The translations under genes and the position numbers were made by a program. From assembly GCA_900539915.1 (NCBI GenBank), contig UQDU01000002.1:1-64000 (forward strand): DNA of 64,000 nt, given 5' to 3'. Under the pieces are notes generated by a model. The model made no database searches and was not told the origin of the DNA. It saw only the letters and a program-made list of their open reading frames with translations. Below are positions 19,489-27,577 of this stretch, one piece after another; the stretch's first letter is position 1, and every line of letters starts with the position of its first letter. The DNA is from an uncultured Bacteroidales bacterium. Lineage in GTDB: Bacteria; Bacteroidota; Bacteroidia; Bacteroidales; Muribaculaceae.

Positions 19489-20213
19489 TGAAACCGGCCC
19501 GACTGTATGCCAATGCTCTGAGACGCTACAACCGCAGCCACGGCTTCGGGATACACTCTCCGTTTGCCTATTCGTTTGTACGTGACACGCTCGGATGCCG
19601 CAACCAGTATTACGCCTACGAGCGCATAGCGTGGCTGCGTCAGGTGGCTCTCGCTGTGGCCCATCACAAGTCGCGCCATCCGCGCATCATGTCGCTCAAA
19701 AATGCCAAGATGCTGCACCGTGTGGCCGTCAGGCTTGGAGCGGAGGAATATATGCAGATAGGGAGCCATTTCGGCCTCTCCACAGCCGCATTGCTGCTGG
19801 CAGATTCGCGGTCTCAGCTGTCACTGTACAATCCGGCCAACAGCCATGAGGATGTCTACGCCGAGGTGACAAAAGATTTCCGTGACCGCATCCATCAGTT
19901 GCCGTCGGGCGATGTAGGCAGGCAGATACGCGACTATGGCTCACGTGTGGCCGACGGACGGGCGTTCGTGCTGGTCAACGATGTGGAGGCCGCGGATGTG
20001 GAGGCCGTGCAGAGCGGATTGTCGGCATTGGTATCGTCGGCCGACTGTGTGATAGTGTTCCGGAATCTGACACGCGAGAGGTCCAATACAGCCTCCCTGT
20101 GGAGAGCCGTTACCCAAAACCTGGCCTACGGCATGAGCTTCACCAACGGCAATATAGGAGTCATAACCGCACTGAGGCATCTGCCTGTGCAGCATTTCAC
20201 GCTGTGGTTTTAG
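19485..20213 (+). CDS. Class I SAM-methyltransferase-like protein of unknown substrate
   Basis: A 242-aa cytoplasmic protein typical of a Bacteroidales family that begins with an RYNRSHGFGIHSPFAY signature. The middle part (EEYMQIGSHFGLSTAALLLA, about 86-105) resembles the SAM-binding motif I of O-methyltransferases, but the classical GxGxG is degenerate (IGSHFG). It overlaps the preceding YfhO gene by 4 bp and ends 20 bp before xerD, so the three are probably one operon. No substrate can be named from the sequence. Confidence 0.6.
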   Translation: MMKPARLYANALRRYNRSHGFGIHSPFAYSFVRDTLGCRNQYYAYERIAWLRQVALAVAHHKSRHPRIMSLKNAKMLHRVAVRLGAEEYMQIGSHFGLSTAALLLADSRSQLSLYNPANSHEDVYAEVTKDFRDRIHQLPSGDVGRQIRDYGSRVADGRAFVLVNDVEAADVEAVQSGLSALVSSADCVIVFRNLTRERSNTASLWRAVTQNLAYGMSFTNGNIGVITALRHLPVQHFTLWF

Positions 20214-20233
20214 GTTTCAAGGAGGCACGTGAC

Positions 20234-21103
20234 ATGTTTGAGGCCCATCTGCTCGTGGAGAGAGGGATGAGTGTCAACACCGCCATGGCATATGTGGAGG
20301 ACGTAGACAAGCTCGGAAGCTACCTGTCTGACAAATCCATAGGGCTTGGCGATGTGACTGTCGACGACCTCAGGCAGCTGCTCGCCGATATGCATGACCT
20401 CGGCATCGCCGACAGGTCACAGGCGAGAATCGTGTCAGGGATAAGGTCGTTTTTCAAATTCCTGACCATGGAGGGGATTGTGGAGAAGAATCCGGCACTG
20501 ACGCTGGAGTCGCCCAAAGTGGGCATGTATCTGCCGGAGGTGCTGACCGTGGAGGAGATTGATGCCATGATAGCGGCCATAGACCCCGAGTCGGCGGAAG
20601 CTCAGCGTAACCGCGCCATCATGGAAACGCTCTATGGCTGCGGACTGCGTGTCAGCGAGCTTGTCAATCTGGAGATGGGCAACATCTATGCCGATGAACA
20701 CTATCTGGTGGTGCAGGGCAAAGGTGATAAGCAGCGCATAGTGCCGATGTCTGACCGCAGCATTGACGAGATACGTGCCTATCTGCCCGAGAGGGAGATG
20801 CTCAGCATAGCCCCCTCTGACCGCCATATATTGTTTCTCAACCGCCGTGGACGCCGCCTGACACGTGTGATGATATTCTATATCATCAAGCGGCTGGCCG
20901 AAGCGGCAGGCATCCGCCGCAACATCTCGCCGCATACCTTGCGCCACTCCTTTGCGACGCATCTGCTCGAGGGGGGAGCCAACCTGAGAGCCATACAGCA
21001 GATGCTCGGTCACGAGAGCATCGCCACTACGGAGATATACCTCCATGTTGACAGGTCCATGCTGCGCAGCGAGATACTGTCGCATCATCCGCGTAACATA
21101 TAG
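20234..21103 (+). CDS. xerD: Site-specific tyrosine recombinase XerD
   Basis: XerD-type recombinases resolve chromosome dimers at dif. The 289-aa product has an N-terminal SAM-like core-binding domain and a C-terminal catalytic domain. The catalytic Arg is in YGCGLRVSELV, Lys in GKGDKQR, the HxxR in SPHTLRHSFATH, His in LGHESI and the Tyr in TTEIYLHV. The ATG at 20234 is preferred because AAGGAGG (20219-20225) lies at good spacing upstream, and the longer frame (from 20099) would run into the previous gene. It could be the single Xer protein of this chromosome or one of a pair. Confidence 0.92.
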   Translation: MFEAHLLVERGMSVNTAMAYVEDVDKLGSYLSDKSIGLGDVTVDDLRQLLADMHDLGIADRSQARIVSGIRSFFKFLTMEGIVEKNPALTLESPKVGMYLPEVLTVEEIDAMIAAIDPESAEAQRNRAIMETLYGCGLRVSELVNLEMGNIYADEHYLVVQGKGDKQRIVPMSDRSIDEIRAYLPEREMLSIAPSDRHILFLNRRGRRLTRVMIFYIIKRLAEAAGIRRNISPHTLRHSFATHLLEGGANLRAIQQMLGHESIATTEIYLHVDRSMLRSEILSHHPRNI

Positions 21104-21172
21104 CGGTGGTGTGCATAATGGCGTACAGTCATTTATAAAAAATGTTATTTTATTGTAGGATTTTAAGTTAAA

Positions 21173-21204
21173 TTTGGCGAGTTTTGAATTATTATTTAAC
21201 TTTG
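21173..21204 (+). promoter_or_regulatory. Bacteroidetes promoter, full consensus
   Basis: TTTG (21173-21176), 20 bp, then TAACTTTG (21197-21204): both elements of the primary-sigma consensus. It points to a start near 21211 and faces a short unit ending in a hairpin, with no plus-strand gene before it. Confidence 0.7.
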
Positions 21205-21210
21205 CTGATA

Positions 21211-21308
21211 GAACAATTCCCTCTATTAAAATCACATCCCTGTAAACATTTGATACAACATGTTTAGAATTTGAGCCTTGTCGTGAGACACGGCTCAAAT
21301 TTATTTTA
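21211..21308 (+). ncRNA. Candidate small RNA (~100 nt)
   Basis: The stretch lies between a strong promoter and an intrinsic-terminator-like hairpin in the 388-bp gap between xerD and the convergent DUF3127 gene. It has no coding capacity apart from a 4-codon ATG frame at 21260. No Rfam family is recognised by eye. Confidence 0.45.
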
Positions 21309-21310
21309 TA
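21268..21310 (+). terminator. Intrinsic terminator-like hairpin
   Basis: AATTTGAGCC (21268-21277) pairs with GGCTCAAATT (21292-21301). After one mismatch, TGTC pairs with GACA around a GTGA loop. A T-rich tail (TTATTTTAT) follows. It could end the candidate small RNA and xerD read-through. Confidence 0.65.
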
Positions 21311-21408
21311 CCCCTCCCTTTGTTTTTTATATCCCTGTGGGCTGTTGCAAAACTTGGATCCAGCCCTCCCCGAATTGTAGGAATGCGGCGGTGACATTGT
21401 GCATGGTG

Positions 21409-21446
21409 AAAAAAACACCCCACGGCGTAATCACTACGGCGTGGGG
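21409..21446 (-). terminator. Rho-independent terminator of the DUF3127 gene
   Basis: On the minus strand a 12-bp stem (CCCCACGCCGTA with one internal mismatch; arms 21418-21429 and 21435-21446) is followed by six T. It lies 46 bp beyond the stop codon at 21492. Confidence 0.8.
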
Positions 21447-21491
21447 CTTCACGTAAAATGCGAAATATTTATTTTTTTGCCATTTTGTCAA

Positions 21492-21893
21492 TTAGAAAGG
21501 GAGATCCTCGGTGGCATCGCCTACAGCAGGGGCGAGGTCAGCGGGAGCTGCAGGGGGCGGGTATCCGCCGGGGAAAGTGGTGGCGGGACCTGTGGGGGGG
21601 ACGGGTGCTCCGGCAGCAGGTACGGCACCTACCTTTTCGGCTTTCCAGCCGCGTATGCTTGTGAACCAGCGGCCGTTGTATTCGCGGCTCTCGATGTCGA
21701 ACGAGAGGGTCACTTCGTCGCCGGGGTTGAGTATGAACTGGTCGGCACGGTCACCGAAGAAGTCAAAGTGGACCTTCTTGGGGAAACTGTCGTGTGTCTC
21801 CAGTACATATTCACGTTTTTTCCACGGGTTGCCGGCCTTGGATGTGCCGGTCATCTCGGGGAGGGCAAGTATGATTTTACCTTGGATTTCCAT
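21492..21893 (-). CDS. DUF3127 protein with SSB-like acidic C-terminal tip
   Basis: A 133-aa protein whose first ~88 residues match the DUF3127 domain as I know it (MEIQGKIILALPEMTG, PWKKREYVLET, KKVHFDFFGD, VTLSFDIESREYNGRWFTSIRGW), a predicted OB-like beta fold. A Pro/Ala/Gly-rich linker (~90-125) then leads to the end DATEDLPF. That end resembles the DDIPF tip with which bacterial SSB recruits replication and repair proteins. The domain plus linker plus tip organisation therefore mirrors SSB, suggesting single-strand DNA binding; that role is an inference. It is monocistronic, with its own TATCTTTG promoter and a strong terminator. Confidence 0.8.
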   Translation of the reverse strand: MEIQGKIILALPEMTGTSKAGNPWKKREYVLETHDSFPKKVHFDFFGDRADQFILNPGDEVTLSFDIESREYNGRWFTSIRGWKAEKVGAVPAAGAPVPPTGPATTFPGGYPPPAAPADLAPAVGDATEDLPF

Positions 21894-21933
21894 GTGTAGA
21901 GTCTTGCTTGTACTTTTATGATTAAATAATAGG

Positions 21934-21941
21934 CAAAGATA
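21934..21941 (-). promoter_or_regulatory. -7 box of DUF3127 gene
   Basis: TATCTTTG on the minus strand, 41 bp upstream of the ATG, matches TAnnTTTG fully. I see no clear -33 element. Confidence 0.6.
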
Positions 21942-22046
21942 GCAAAAAATCCCCGTGTTTCAAGCCACAGCATGCTAAAATATTTCTAAGCTATTAAGCT
22001 CCATTATAAAAAAGAGGAGGGGATGGGATATGTGGGTATTTATGGT

Positions 22047-22054
22047 TATTTTTG
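22047..22054 (+). promoter_or_regulatory. -7 box of GT9 gene
   Basis: TATTTTTG matches TAnnTTTG and lies 34 bp before the ATG at 22089. No -33 TTTG is evident. Confidence 0.45.
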
Positions 22055-22088
22055 TGGTGAGAACCGATCAAATTTATAGATTAGATTT

Positions 22089-23159
22089 ATGGGACGGAAG
22101 GCATTGAGGCCGGAGAGGATTCTGGTCATCAGATTCAGGCAGATAGGCGATGCAGTGCTGGCGACTTCGCTGTGCAGTTCGCTGAGGCGTTCGTTTCCCG
22201 TGGCGCGTATAGACATGGTGCTCAACAGCGGCATCGCGTCCCTGTTTGAGGGGCATCCGGACATTGACCGTATCATACGCTTTGCGCCTGATGACAACAA
22301 GCCCCTCGGGGCCTATCTGCGCAAGGTAAGGAGCGTCATGCGTGAGGGGCGATATGACATGATAGTGGATATGCGGTCTACGATACGCACGCTGCTGTTT
22401 TCGCTTATGTCGCTGCGCACGCCGTGGCGACTGGGACGCAAGAAGGGTTACACGCGGCCTCTGCTCAATGCTGTGACGGAGAATGCCGCGCCGGAGCTGG
22501 AGATGACCATGGTGGAGCGCGACCTGTTGCTGCTGCGCCCTCTCGAGCGATACTTCGATATGGACTATTGCCGTGATTTCACACTGAATATCACAGACGG
22601 GGAGCGCAGCGCGTTCAGGCAGAAGATGATCGATGGCGGAGTGGATATGCAGCGCAAGGTGATGCTCGTGGGTGTGTCGGCCAAACTGCCGTGGAAGCGA
22701 TGGCGCAAGGATTTCATGGTGGAGACCCTGCGGCGTGTGCTTGCCCACCGCCCCGATGTGCAGATGATATTCAACTATGCTCCCGGGGAGGAGGAAGCCG
22801 ATGCCAGGGATGTGTACCGGCAGCTTGGAGAGCCCGAGAATGTGAAGATTGACATAGAGGCGCGGAGCATACGCGAGATGGCGGCGATGGCGGCGTGCTG
22901 CGACTTCTATTTCGGCAACGAGGGCGGTGCGCGACATATCGTCCAGGCTTTGGGCGTGCCTTCGTTTGCGATTTTCTCACCCTCCGGTGAGATGCAGACG
23001 TGGCTGCCGAAGACATCCACGCCGGCTTCAGGCATCTCCTATATGCAAACTCTTCCCCCCGATGAAATCGAAGGGAAGAGCTATGGGGAACTGATGGACT
23101 CGGTAACGCCCGATGACGTGTGGCCTCAGCTCAAGGATATGATAGACAAATTTATCTGA
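22089..23159 (+). CDS. Glycosyltransferase family 9 (heptosyltransferase-like)
   Basis: A 356-aa GT-B enzyme. The N-terminal IRFRQIGDAVLATSL and the C-terminal FGNEGGARHIVQALGVPSFAIF are typical of GT9 ADP-heptose:LPS heptosyltransferases, which build the LPS inner core on the cytoplasmic face. The exact acceptor cannot be told. It stands alone; its 3' end overlaps that of the convergent argH by 8 bp. Confidence 0.85.
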   Translation: MGRKALRPERILVIRFRQIGDAVLATSLCSSLRRSFPVARIDMVLNSGIASLFEGHPDIDRIIRFAPDDNKPLGAYLRKVRSVMREGRYDMIVDMRSTIRTLLFSLMSLRTPWRLGRKKGYTRPLLNAVTENAAPELEMTMVERDLLLLRPLERYFDMDYCRDFTLNITDGERSAFRQKMIDGGVDMQRKVMLVGVSAKLPWKRWRKDFMVETLRRVLAHRPDVQMIFNYAPGEEEADARDVYRQLGEPENVKIDIEARSIREMAAMAACCDFYFGNEGGARHIVQALGVPSFAIFSPSGEMQTWLPKTSTPASGISYMQTLPPDEIEGKSYGELMDSVTPDDVWPQLKDMIDKFI

Positions 23160-24447
23160 GCGGTTCCATGACGCGCTGCATCTTGGCGGCAATGCGGTCG
23201 TTGCAGAGATTGCCTATGCTGCCCTCATGGGTGTGGTGTACGGAGCGTGTTGGCGTGTATTCGCCGCGCTGCACCTGCATCCCCACGGTCTTGTAGGCAT
23301 CGCGGAAAGGCATGCCCGACAGGGCGAGTCGGTTGACATCCTCCACGGTGAACAGATAGTCATATTTCGGGTCGGATAGTATGTCCTCGTTGACCTTGAT
23401 GTGGCGCAGCATGAACTCTGCCATGTCGAGGCAGTTGACAAGCTCGTCGGTGGCCGGGAAGATGATGTCCTTGAGCAGCTGCAGGTCGCGGTTGTAGCCC
23501 AGGGGAAGGTTGGTGGTCAGCAGAGCCACCTCGTTGGGGAGCCCTTGCAGACGGTTGCACTTGCCGCGCATTATCTCGAATACGTCGGGATTTTTCTTAT
23601 GGGGCATGATGGAGGAGCCTGTGGTCAGCTCGTCGGGGAACTTGACGAAACCGAAATTCTGGCACATCCACATGCACACATCCATGGCCAGATGGGCGAG
23701 GGTAGACGCGATGGCGGCGACGGCCATTGATACGGCACGCTCAGTCTTGCCGCGGCTCATCTGGGCGGCCACGACATTGTAGTTCATGTCGGCGAAACCG
23801 AGCAGCTGCGTGGTCATGGTGCGGTTGAGGGGGAATGAGGAGCCGTAGCCGGCAGCCGAACCGAGTGGATTCTGGTTGGCTACGTTGTAGGCTGCCACAA
23901 GCATGTGCATGTCGTCGGTCAGCGACTCAGCGTAAGCTCCGAACCAGAGGCCGAACGATGACGGCATGGCCACCTGTAGGTGGGTGTATCCCGGCATCAG
24001 CACATCCTTATATCGGTCGCTGAGCTGCAGCAGACGGTCAAACAGACGTTCCACAGCCTTGGCTATGGTGCGGAGCTCGTCACGCATGAACAGTTTGAGG
24101 TCCACGAGCACCTGGTCGTTGCGCGAACGGCCGGCATGTATTTTCTTGCCGAGGTCTCCGAGCCTCTGTGTCAGCAGAAACTCCACCTGAGAGTGCACAT
24201 CCTCCACATCGTCCTCGATGCGGAAGTCACCGGCCTCGATGGTCTTGAGTATATCCTCAAGTCCGGTCAGGAGGGTGTCAAGTTCGTCCTTCTCAAGCAG
24301 TCCGATGGACTGGAGCATCTTGATATGAGCCATGGAGCCTTGCACGTCATAGCGTGCGAGGCGCAGGTCAAGGTCGCGGTCGTTGCCTACGGTGAATTTT
24401 TCAATCAGAGCATCAGGCTCGAAGCCTTTGTCCCAAAGTTTTGCCAT
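23152..24447 (-). CDS. argH: Argininosuccinate lyase
   Basis: ArgH splits argininosuccinate into arginine and fumarate, the last step of the pathway. The 431-aa protein carries the superfamily signature GSSIMPHKKNPD, with the catalytic-loop serine in GSS, and the HAGRSRNDQV segment in the N-terminal third. Its length fits the shorter Bacteroidetes enzymes. It has its own TATCTTTG box 34 bp upstream. A solo palindromic repeat separates it from argE. Confidence 0.96.
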   Translation of the reverse strand: MAKLWDKGFEPDALIEKFTVGNDRDLDLRLARYDVQGSMAHIKMLQSIGLLEKDELDTLLTGLEDILKTIEAGDFRIEDDVEDVHSQVEFLLTQRLGDLGKKIHAGRSRNDQVLVDLKLFMRDELRTIAKAVERLFDRLLQLSDRYKDVLMPGYTHLQVAMPSSFGLWFGAYAESLTDDMHMLVAAYNVANQNPLGSAAGYGSSFPLNRTMTTQLLGFADMNYNVVAAQMSRGKTERAVSMAVAAIASTLAHLAMDVCMWMCQNFGFVKFPDELTTGSSIMPHKKNPDVFEIMRGKCNRLQGLPNEVALLTTNLPLGYNRDLQLLKDIIFPATDELVNCLDMAEFMLRHIKVNEDILSDPKYDYLFTVEDVNRLALSGMPFRDAYKTVGMQVQRGEYTPTRSVHHTHEGSIGNLCNDRIAAKMQRVMEPLR

Positions 24448-24480
24448 ATTGAAGATGTCTTATATCGTTGTCAAGTGTTG

Positions 24481-24488
24481 CAAAGATA
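24481..24488 (-). promoter_or_regulatory. -7 box of argH
   Basis: TATCTTTG on the minus strand, a full match to TAnnTTTG, 34 bp upstream of the argH ATG. Confidence 0.6.
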
Positions 24489-24525
24489 GCAATTATTTGA
24501 AATTTCGCCCGAGATGTTTTGACTT

Positions 24526-24554
24526 GGCAGACATGCCATGGCATGTCCCTACAA
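24526..24554. repeat. Solo half-copy of the palindromic MITE-like family (copy A)
   Basis: Contains the full 18-bp palindrome GACATGCCATGGCATGTC (24530-24547) followed by CCTACAA, i.e. the right half of the paired core found at 27520, 40025, 59350 and 60516. The left partner is missing. Confidence 0.8.
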
Positions 24555-24590
24555 TTAGGTCGGACTGCATTTATATGGAATCCAAAATGC

Positions 24591-25673
24591 TTAGAGGGTG
24601 AGATTTGTAAGGAGGGAGGTGTAGAGGTCTATCGCCTCGGCTATTTCGGAGATGACGATGTATTCGTCGGCGCGGTGGCTGCGCGACGAGTCGCCGGGAC
24701 CCATCTTGAGCGAGGGGATACCATGCATCAGGCTCATGTCGGAAGTGGTGGGGGAGACAAACGGTTTGCGCCCCAAACTGACTGCGCCCTCTACGAGCGG
24801 ATGCGAACAGTCTATCACCGATGCCTGGACACGTGTGGAGCGGTGCGCGGCTTCGGTGTGCTCGCTCAGGGCCTCGCGCAGCAGCCGCGATGTCTCCTCG
24901 TTGGAGTAGGCATCGGTGGTGCGTACATCCACCACCCACCGGCATGTGTCGGGCACAGTGTTATGCTGCTTTCCGGCCTCGATCTGAGTGATGCTAACCT
25001 TGACCGGCCCGAGGATGTCAGATACACGGTCAAAGCGGAAATCGCGCAGACGGCTGATGTCGTCCATGGCGCGGTATATGGCGTTGATGCCCTCGTTGCG
25101 CGCGGCGTGTCCGGCCACACCGTGGGTCACGCAGTCAAGCACTATCAGTCCGCGCTCCGCGATGGCCGGCTGCATGCCGGTAGGCTCGCCTACGAGAGCC
25201 GCGTCAATCCTGATTTCCTCCCGAGCGAGAGCCGGCAGAAGCATACGCATGCCCCCTTCGCCGCCAACCTCCTCCTCGGCCGACAGGGCCAGCAGCAGGT
25301 TATAGGGGAGGTCAAGGTCGCGCAGAGTCCGGAATACACTTGCCAATGCCACCACCGAGGCTCCGTCGTCGTTGCTGCCGAGTCCGTAGAGACGGCCATC
25401 GCGGATAATCGGGGTGTAGGGGTCCAAGGTATATGACGCCGCCGGTCTGACAGTGTCGATGTGGGCGTTGAGCATCAGAGTGGGCCGTTCGGAGTTCCAA
25501 CGGGTGCATCGGGCCACGATATTGTTGCCGTAGCGCATCGGTTGCAGCCCCCATGAATCCAGACGGTCAAATATGAGAGTTGCCACAGCCGCCTCGTCAC
25601 GGCTGACGGAGGGTGTGGCAATCATCTGCCGGAGCAGGTCTATGGCATCGTCAAGCATCAGAGACATAATCAT
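24591..25673 (-). CDS. argE: M20 deacylase of arginine synthesis (ArgE-type)
   Basis: A 360-aa zinc-dependent M20 peptidase-family enzyme. Metal-site residues lie in NAHIDTVRP (~69-77), GSNDDGAS (~98-105), SAEEEVGGEGG, GEPTG and the C-terminal SRSHRADEYI. In this phylum it removes the acyl group (probably succinyl) from N-acylcitrulline after the ArgF' step rather than from acylornithine. The start codon overlaps the argB stop by 4 bp, so it belongs to the argF'-argB-argE operon. A second ATG at 25667 is possible. Confidence 0.88.
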   Translation of the reverse strand: MIMSLMLDDAIDLLRQMIATPSVSRDEAAVATLIFDRLDSWGLQPMRYGNNIVARCTRWNSERPTLMLNAHIDTVRPAASYTLDPYTPIIRDGRLYGLGSNDDGASVVALASVFRTLRDLDLPYNLLLALSAEEEVGGEGGMRMLLPALAREEIRIDAALVGEPTGMQPAIAERGLIVLDCVTHGVAGHAARNEGINAIYRAMDDISRLRDFRFDRVSDILGPVKVSITQIEAGKQHNTVPDTCRWVVDVRTTDAYSNEETSRLLREALSEHTEAAHRSTRVQASVIDCSHPLVEGAVSLGRKPFVSPTTSDMSLMHGIPSLKMGPGDSSRSHRADEYIVISEIAEAIDLYTSLLTNLTL

Positions 25674-26446
25674 GCAGTGATGGTGGTGCCTATGTCGGAG
25701 AGGATATTGTCGCTGTGCTTGATGGTCACGCTTTCCACACCACGGTTGATGGCATTGAAAGCGTTGTCGATTTTGGGTATCATGCCGTCGGCCACGATGT
25801 TGTCGCGGCGCAGGTCCTCGTAGATTGACGGAGTGATGATGGAAATTACGCTGTCAGGGTCATCGACATCACGGAGCACGCCGTTGCGCTCGAAGCAGTA
25901 TATCAGTTCCACCGGGGCGATGCGTGATGTGGCGATGGCCACCGACGATGCCACGGAGTCGGCATTGCAGTTGAGCAGGTTGCCGTGTCCGTCGTGGGTT
26001 ATGGCGCAGAACACCGGCACTATGTCCTGACGGAGCACATACTCTATGTAGAGGTCGTTGATGTCAGAGGGGTTGATGTCGCCCACAAAACCGTAGTCCA
26101 CGGGGTTGGCCGGACGTTTTGTGGCGCGGATGCAGTCGGCGTCGGCTCCTGTCAGTCCGAGGGCGTTGCATCCCACAGCCTGGAGGGACGCCACTATGCG
26201 CTTGTTGATTAGGCCGGCATACACCATAGTCACCACATCAAGCGTGTCGCGGTCGGTCACACGTCGTCCGTCAATCATCTGAGTGGGGATGTCTAGGCGT
26301 TTGCTTAGCCTTGTAGCCTCTTTGCCTCCGCCGTGGATGAGAATCTTCGGTGACTTGATGGAGGCGAACTCGCGGATGAAGCGTTGCAGAGCGTCGGGAT
26401 TGTCAACGACGTTGCCGCCGATTTTGAAAACTTTGACGGGTGACAT
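25670..26446 (-). CDS. argB: N-acylglutamate kinase ArgB
   Basis: An amino-acid-kinase-fold enzyme that phosphorylates the gamma-carboxyl of N-acylglutamate. The 258-aa product begins with VKVFKIGGNVVDN and has the glycine-rich loop HGGGKEATRL and a C-terminal MIPKIDNAFNAI segment that contributes to the ATP site. With ArgF' of the succinyl type nearby, the substrate is probably N-succinylglutamate; that is inference. It starts 17 bp after argF'. Confidence 0.93.
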   Translation of the reverse strand: MSPVKVFKIGGNVVDNPDALQRFIREFASIKSPKILIHGGGKEATRLSKRLDIPTQMIDGRRVTDRDTLDVVTMVYAGLINKRIVASLQAVGCNALGLTGADADCIRATKRPANPVDYGFVGDINPSDINDLYIEYVLRQDIVPVFCAITHDGHGNLLNCNADSVASSVAIATSRIAPVELIYCFERNGVLRDVDDPDSVISIITPSIYEDLRRDNIVADGMIPKIDNAFNAINRGVESVTIKHSDNILSDIGTTITA

Positions 26447-26463
26447 ATGTGGGTATATTTTGA

Positions 26464-27417
26464 TTAGAGGGATTCAAGCATGCGCTTGATGACGGTCTGG
26501 GCCGAGATTTCGCGGTTGGCGGCCTCGGGGATTACGAGGCTGCGCGGCGACTCGATGACATCGTCGGTGACGATCATGTTGCGGCGCACCGGCAGACAGT
26601 GCATGAAGTAGGCGTTGTCGGTCAGAGCCATCTTGGCGGCGTCGACAGTCCAGGAACGGTCGGTGGAGAGGATTTTGCCGTAGTTGGGGTCGGCATATGC
26701 GCTCCAGTTCTTGGCATAGACAAAGTCTGCGCCGGCGAGGGCCTTGTCCTGGTCATATTCCACGCGAGCGTTGCCTACAAACTTCGGGTCAAGCTCGTAG
26801 CCGTGGGGATGGGTGATGACAAAGTCGTAGTCGGTGGCGTTCATCCACTCGGCAAACGAGTTGGGCACGGCCTGTGGGAGCGCCCTGGGATGCGGAGCCC
26901 ATGTCATGACCACCTTCGGACGCTCCTTGGTCTTGTGCTCCTCGATGGTGATGAGGTCGGCAAAAGCCTGGAGCGGATGGCATGTGGCAGCCTCCATGCT
27001 GAATACCGGGCGTCCAGAGTATTTGATGAACTGCTCTATGACACGTTCCTCATAGTCGGCCGCCTTGTCAGTCAGGCCGGCAAAGGAGCGGACACCGATA
27101 AGGTCGCAGTAGCACCCCATGACCGGTATGGCCTCGAGAAGGTGCTCCGCCTTGTCGCCGTCCATGATGACGCCACGCTCCGTCTCGAGTTTCCATGCGC
27201 CTTGGTTTACGTCAAGGACTATGACGTTCATGCCGAGGTTCATGGCCGCTTTCTGGGTGGAGAGGCGTGTGCGCAGACTGGAGTTGAAGAAAATCATCAT
27301 CAGTGTGCGGTTACGTCCGAGATGCTGGTAGGCGAAGCGGTCACGCTTGATTTCGAGGGCTTCGGCCACTGCCTTGTCGAGCGGACCTATATCGTTGACA
27401 GAGAGAAAACGTTTCAT
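26464..27417 (-). CDS. argF': N-succinylornithine (or acetylornithine) carbamoyltransferase ArgF'
   Basis: Transfers the carbamoyl group to an N-acylated ornithine. The 317-aa protein follows the B. fragilis enzyme through most of its length as I recall it, including the phosphate loop FFNSSLRTRLS (43-53), LDVNQGAWKLE, PVMGCYCDLIGVRSF and MHCLPVRRN. The acyl-specificity position, 90 in this numbering, is Ala (MDGDKAEH). The succinyl enzyme has Pro and the acetyl enzyme Glu there. It is the first gene of argF'-argB-argE; a palindromic repeat pair separates it from argD. Confidence 0.92.
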   Translation of the reverse strand: MKRFLSVNDIGPLDKAVAEALEIKRDRFAYQHLGRNRTLMMIFFNSSLRTRLSTQKAAMNLGMNVIVLDVNQGAWKLETERGVIMDGDKAEHLLEAIPVMGCYCDLIGVRSFAGLTDKAADYEERVIEQFIKYSGRPVFSMEAATCHPLQAFADLITIEEHKTKERPKVVMTWAPHPRALPQAVPNSFAEWMNATDYDFVITHPHGYELDPKFVGNARVEYDQDKALAGADFVYAKNWSAYADPNYGKILSTDRSWTVDAAKMALTDNAYFMHCLPVRRNMIVTDDVIESPRSLVIPEAANREISAQTVIKRMLESL

Positions 27418-27458
27418 ATGGGAGGTTGTTGCGGTTTGCGTGATTATGGACTAATCGG

Positions 27459-27545
27459 TTGTAGGGACATGCCATGGCATGTCACCTAAAGCCATATTAA
27501 TGAGGTGGTTTCGTTAGCAGACATGCCATGGCATGTCCCTACCAA
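27459..27545. repeat. Paired palindromic MITE-like core (copy B)
   Basis: Two perfect palindromes (27466-27483 and 27520-27537) spaced 54 bp start to start are flanked by outward GTAGGG and CCCTAC arms. The outer arms with TTAAG termini seen in copy E are absent. It lies in the argD-argF' gap and may sit within an arginine transcript. Confidence 0.9.
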
Positions 27546-27577
27546 TAGTGTAGTGTATGACCTATGAATGCTCTTGG

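Noticed and set aside
20099..20233. XerD N-terminal extension
   Set aside because: It overlaps the methyltransferase-like gene, and an AAGGAGG ribosome-binding site supports the ATG at 20234.
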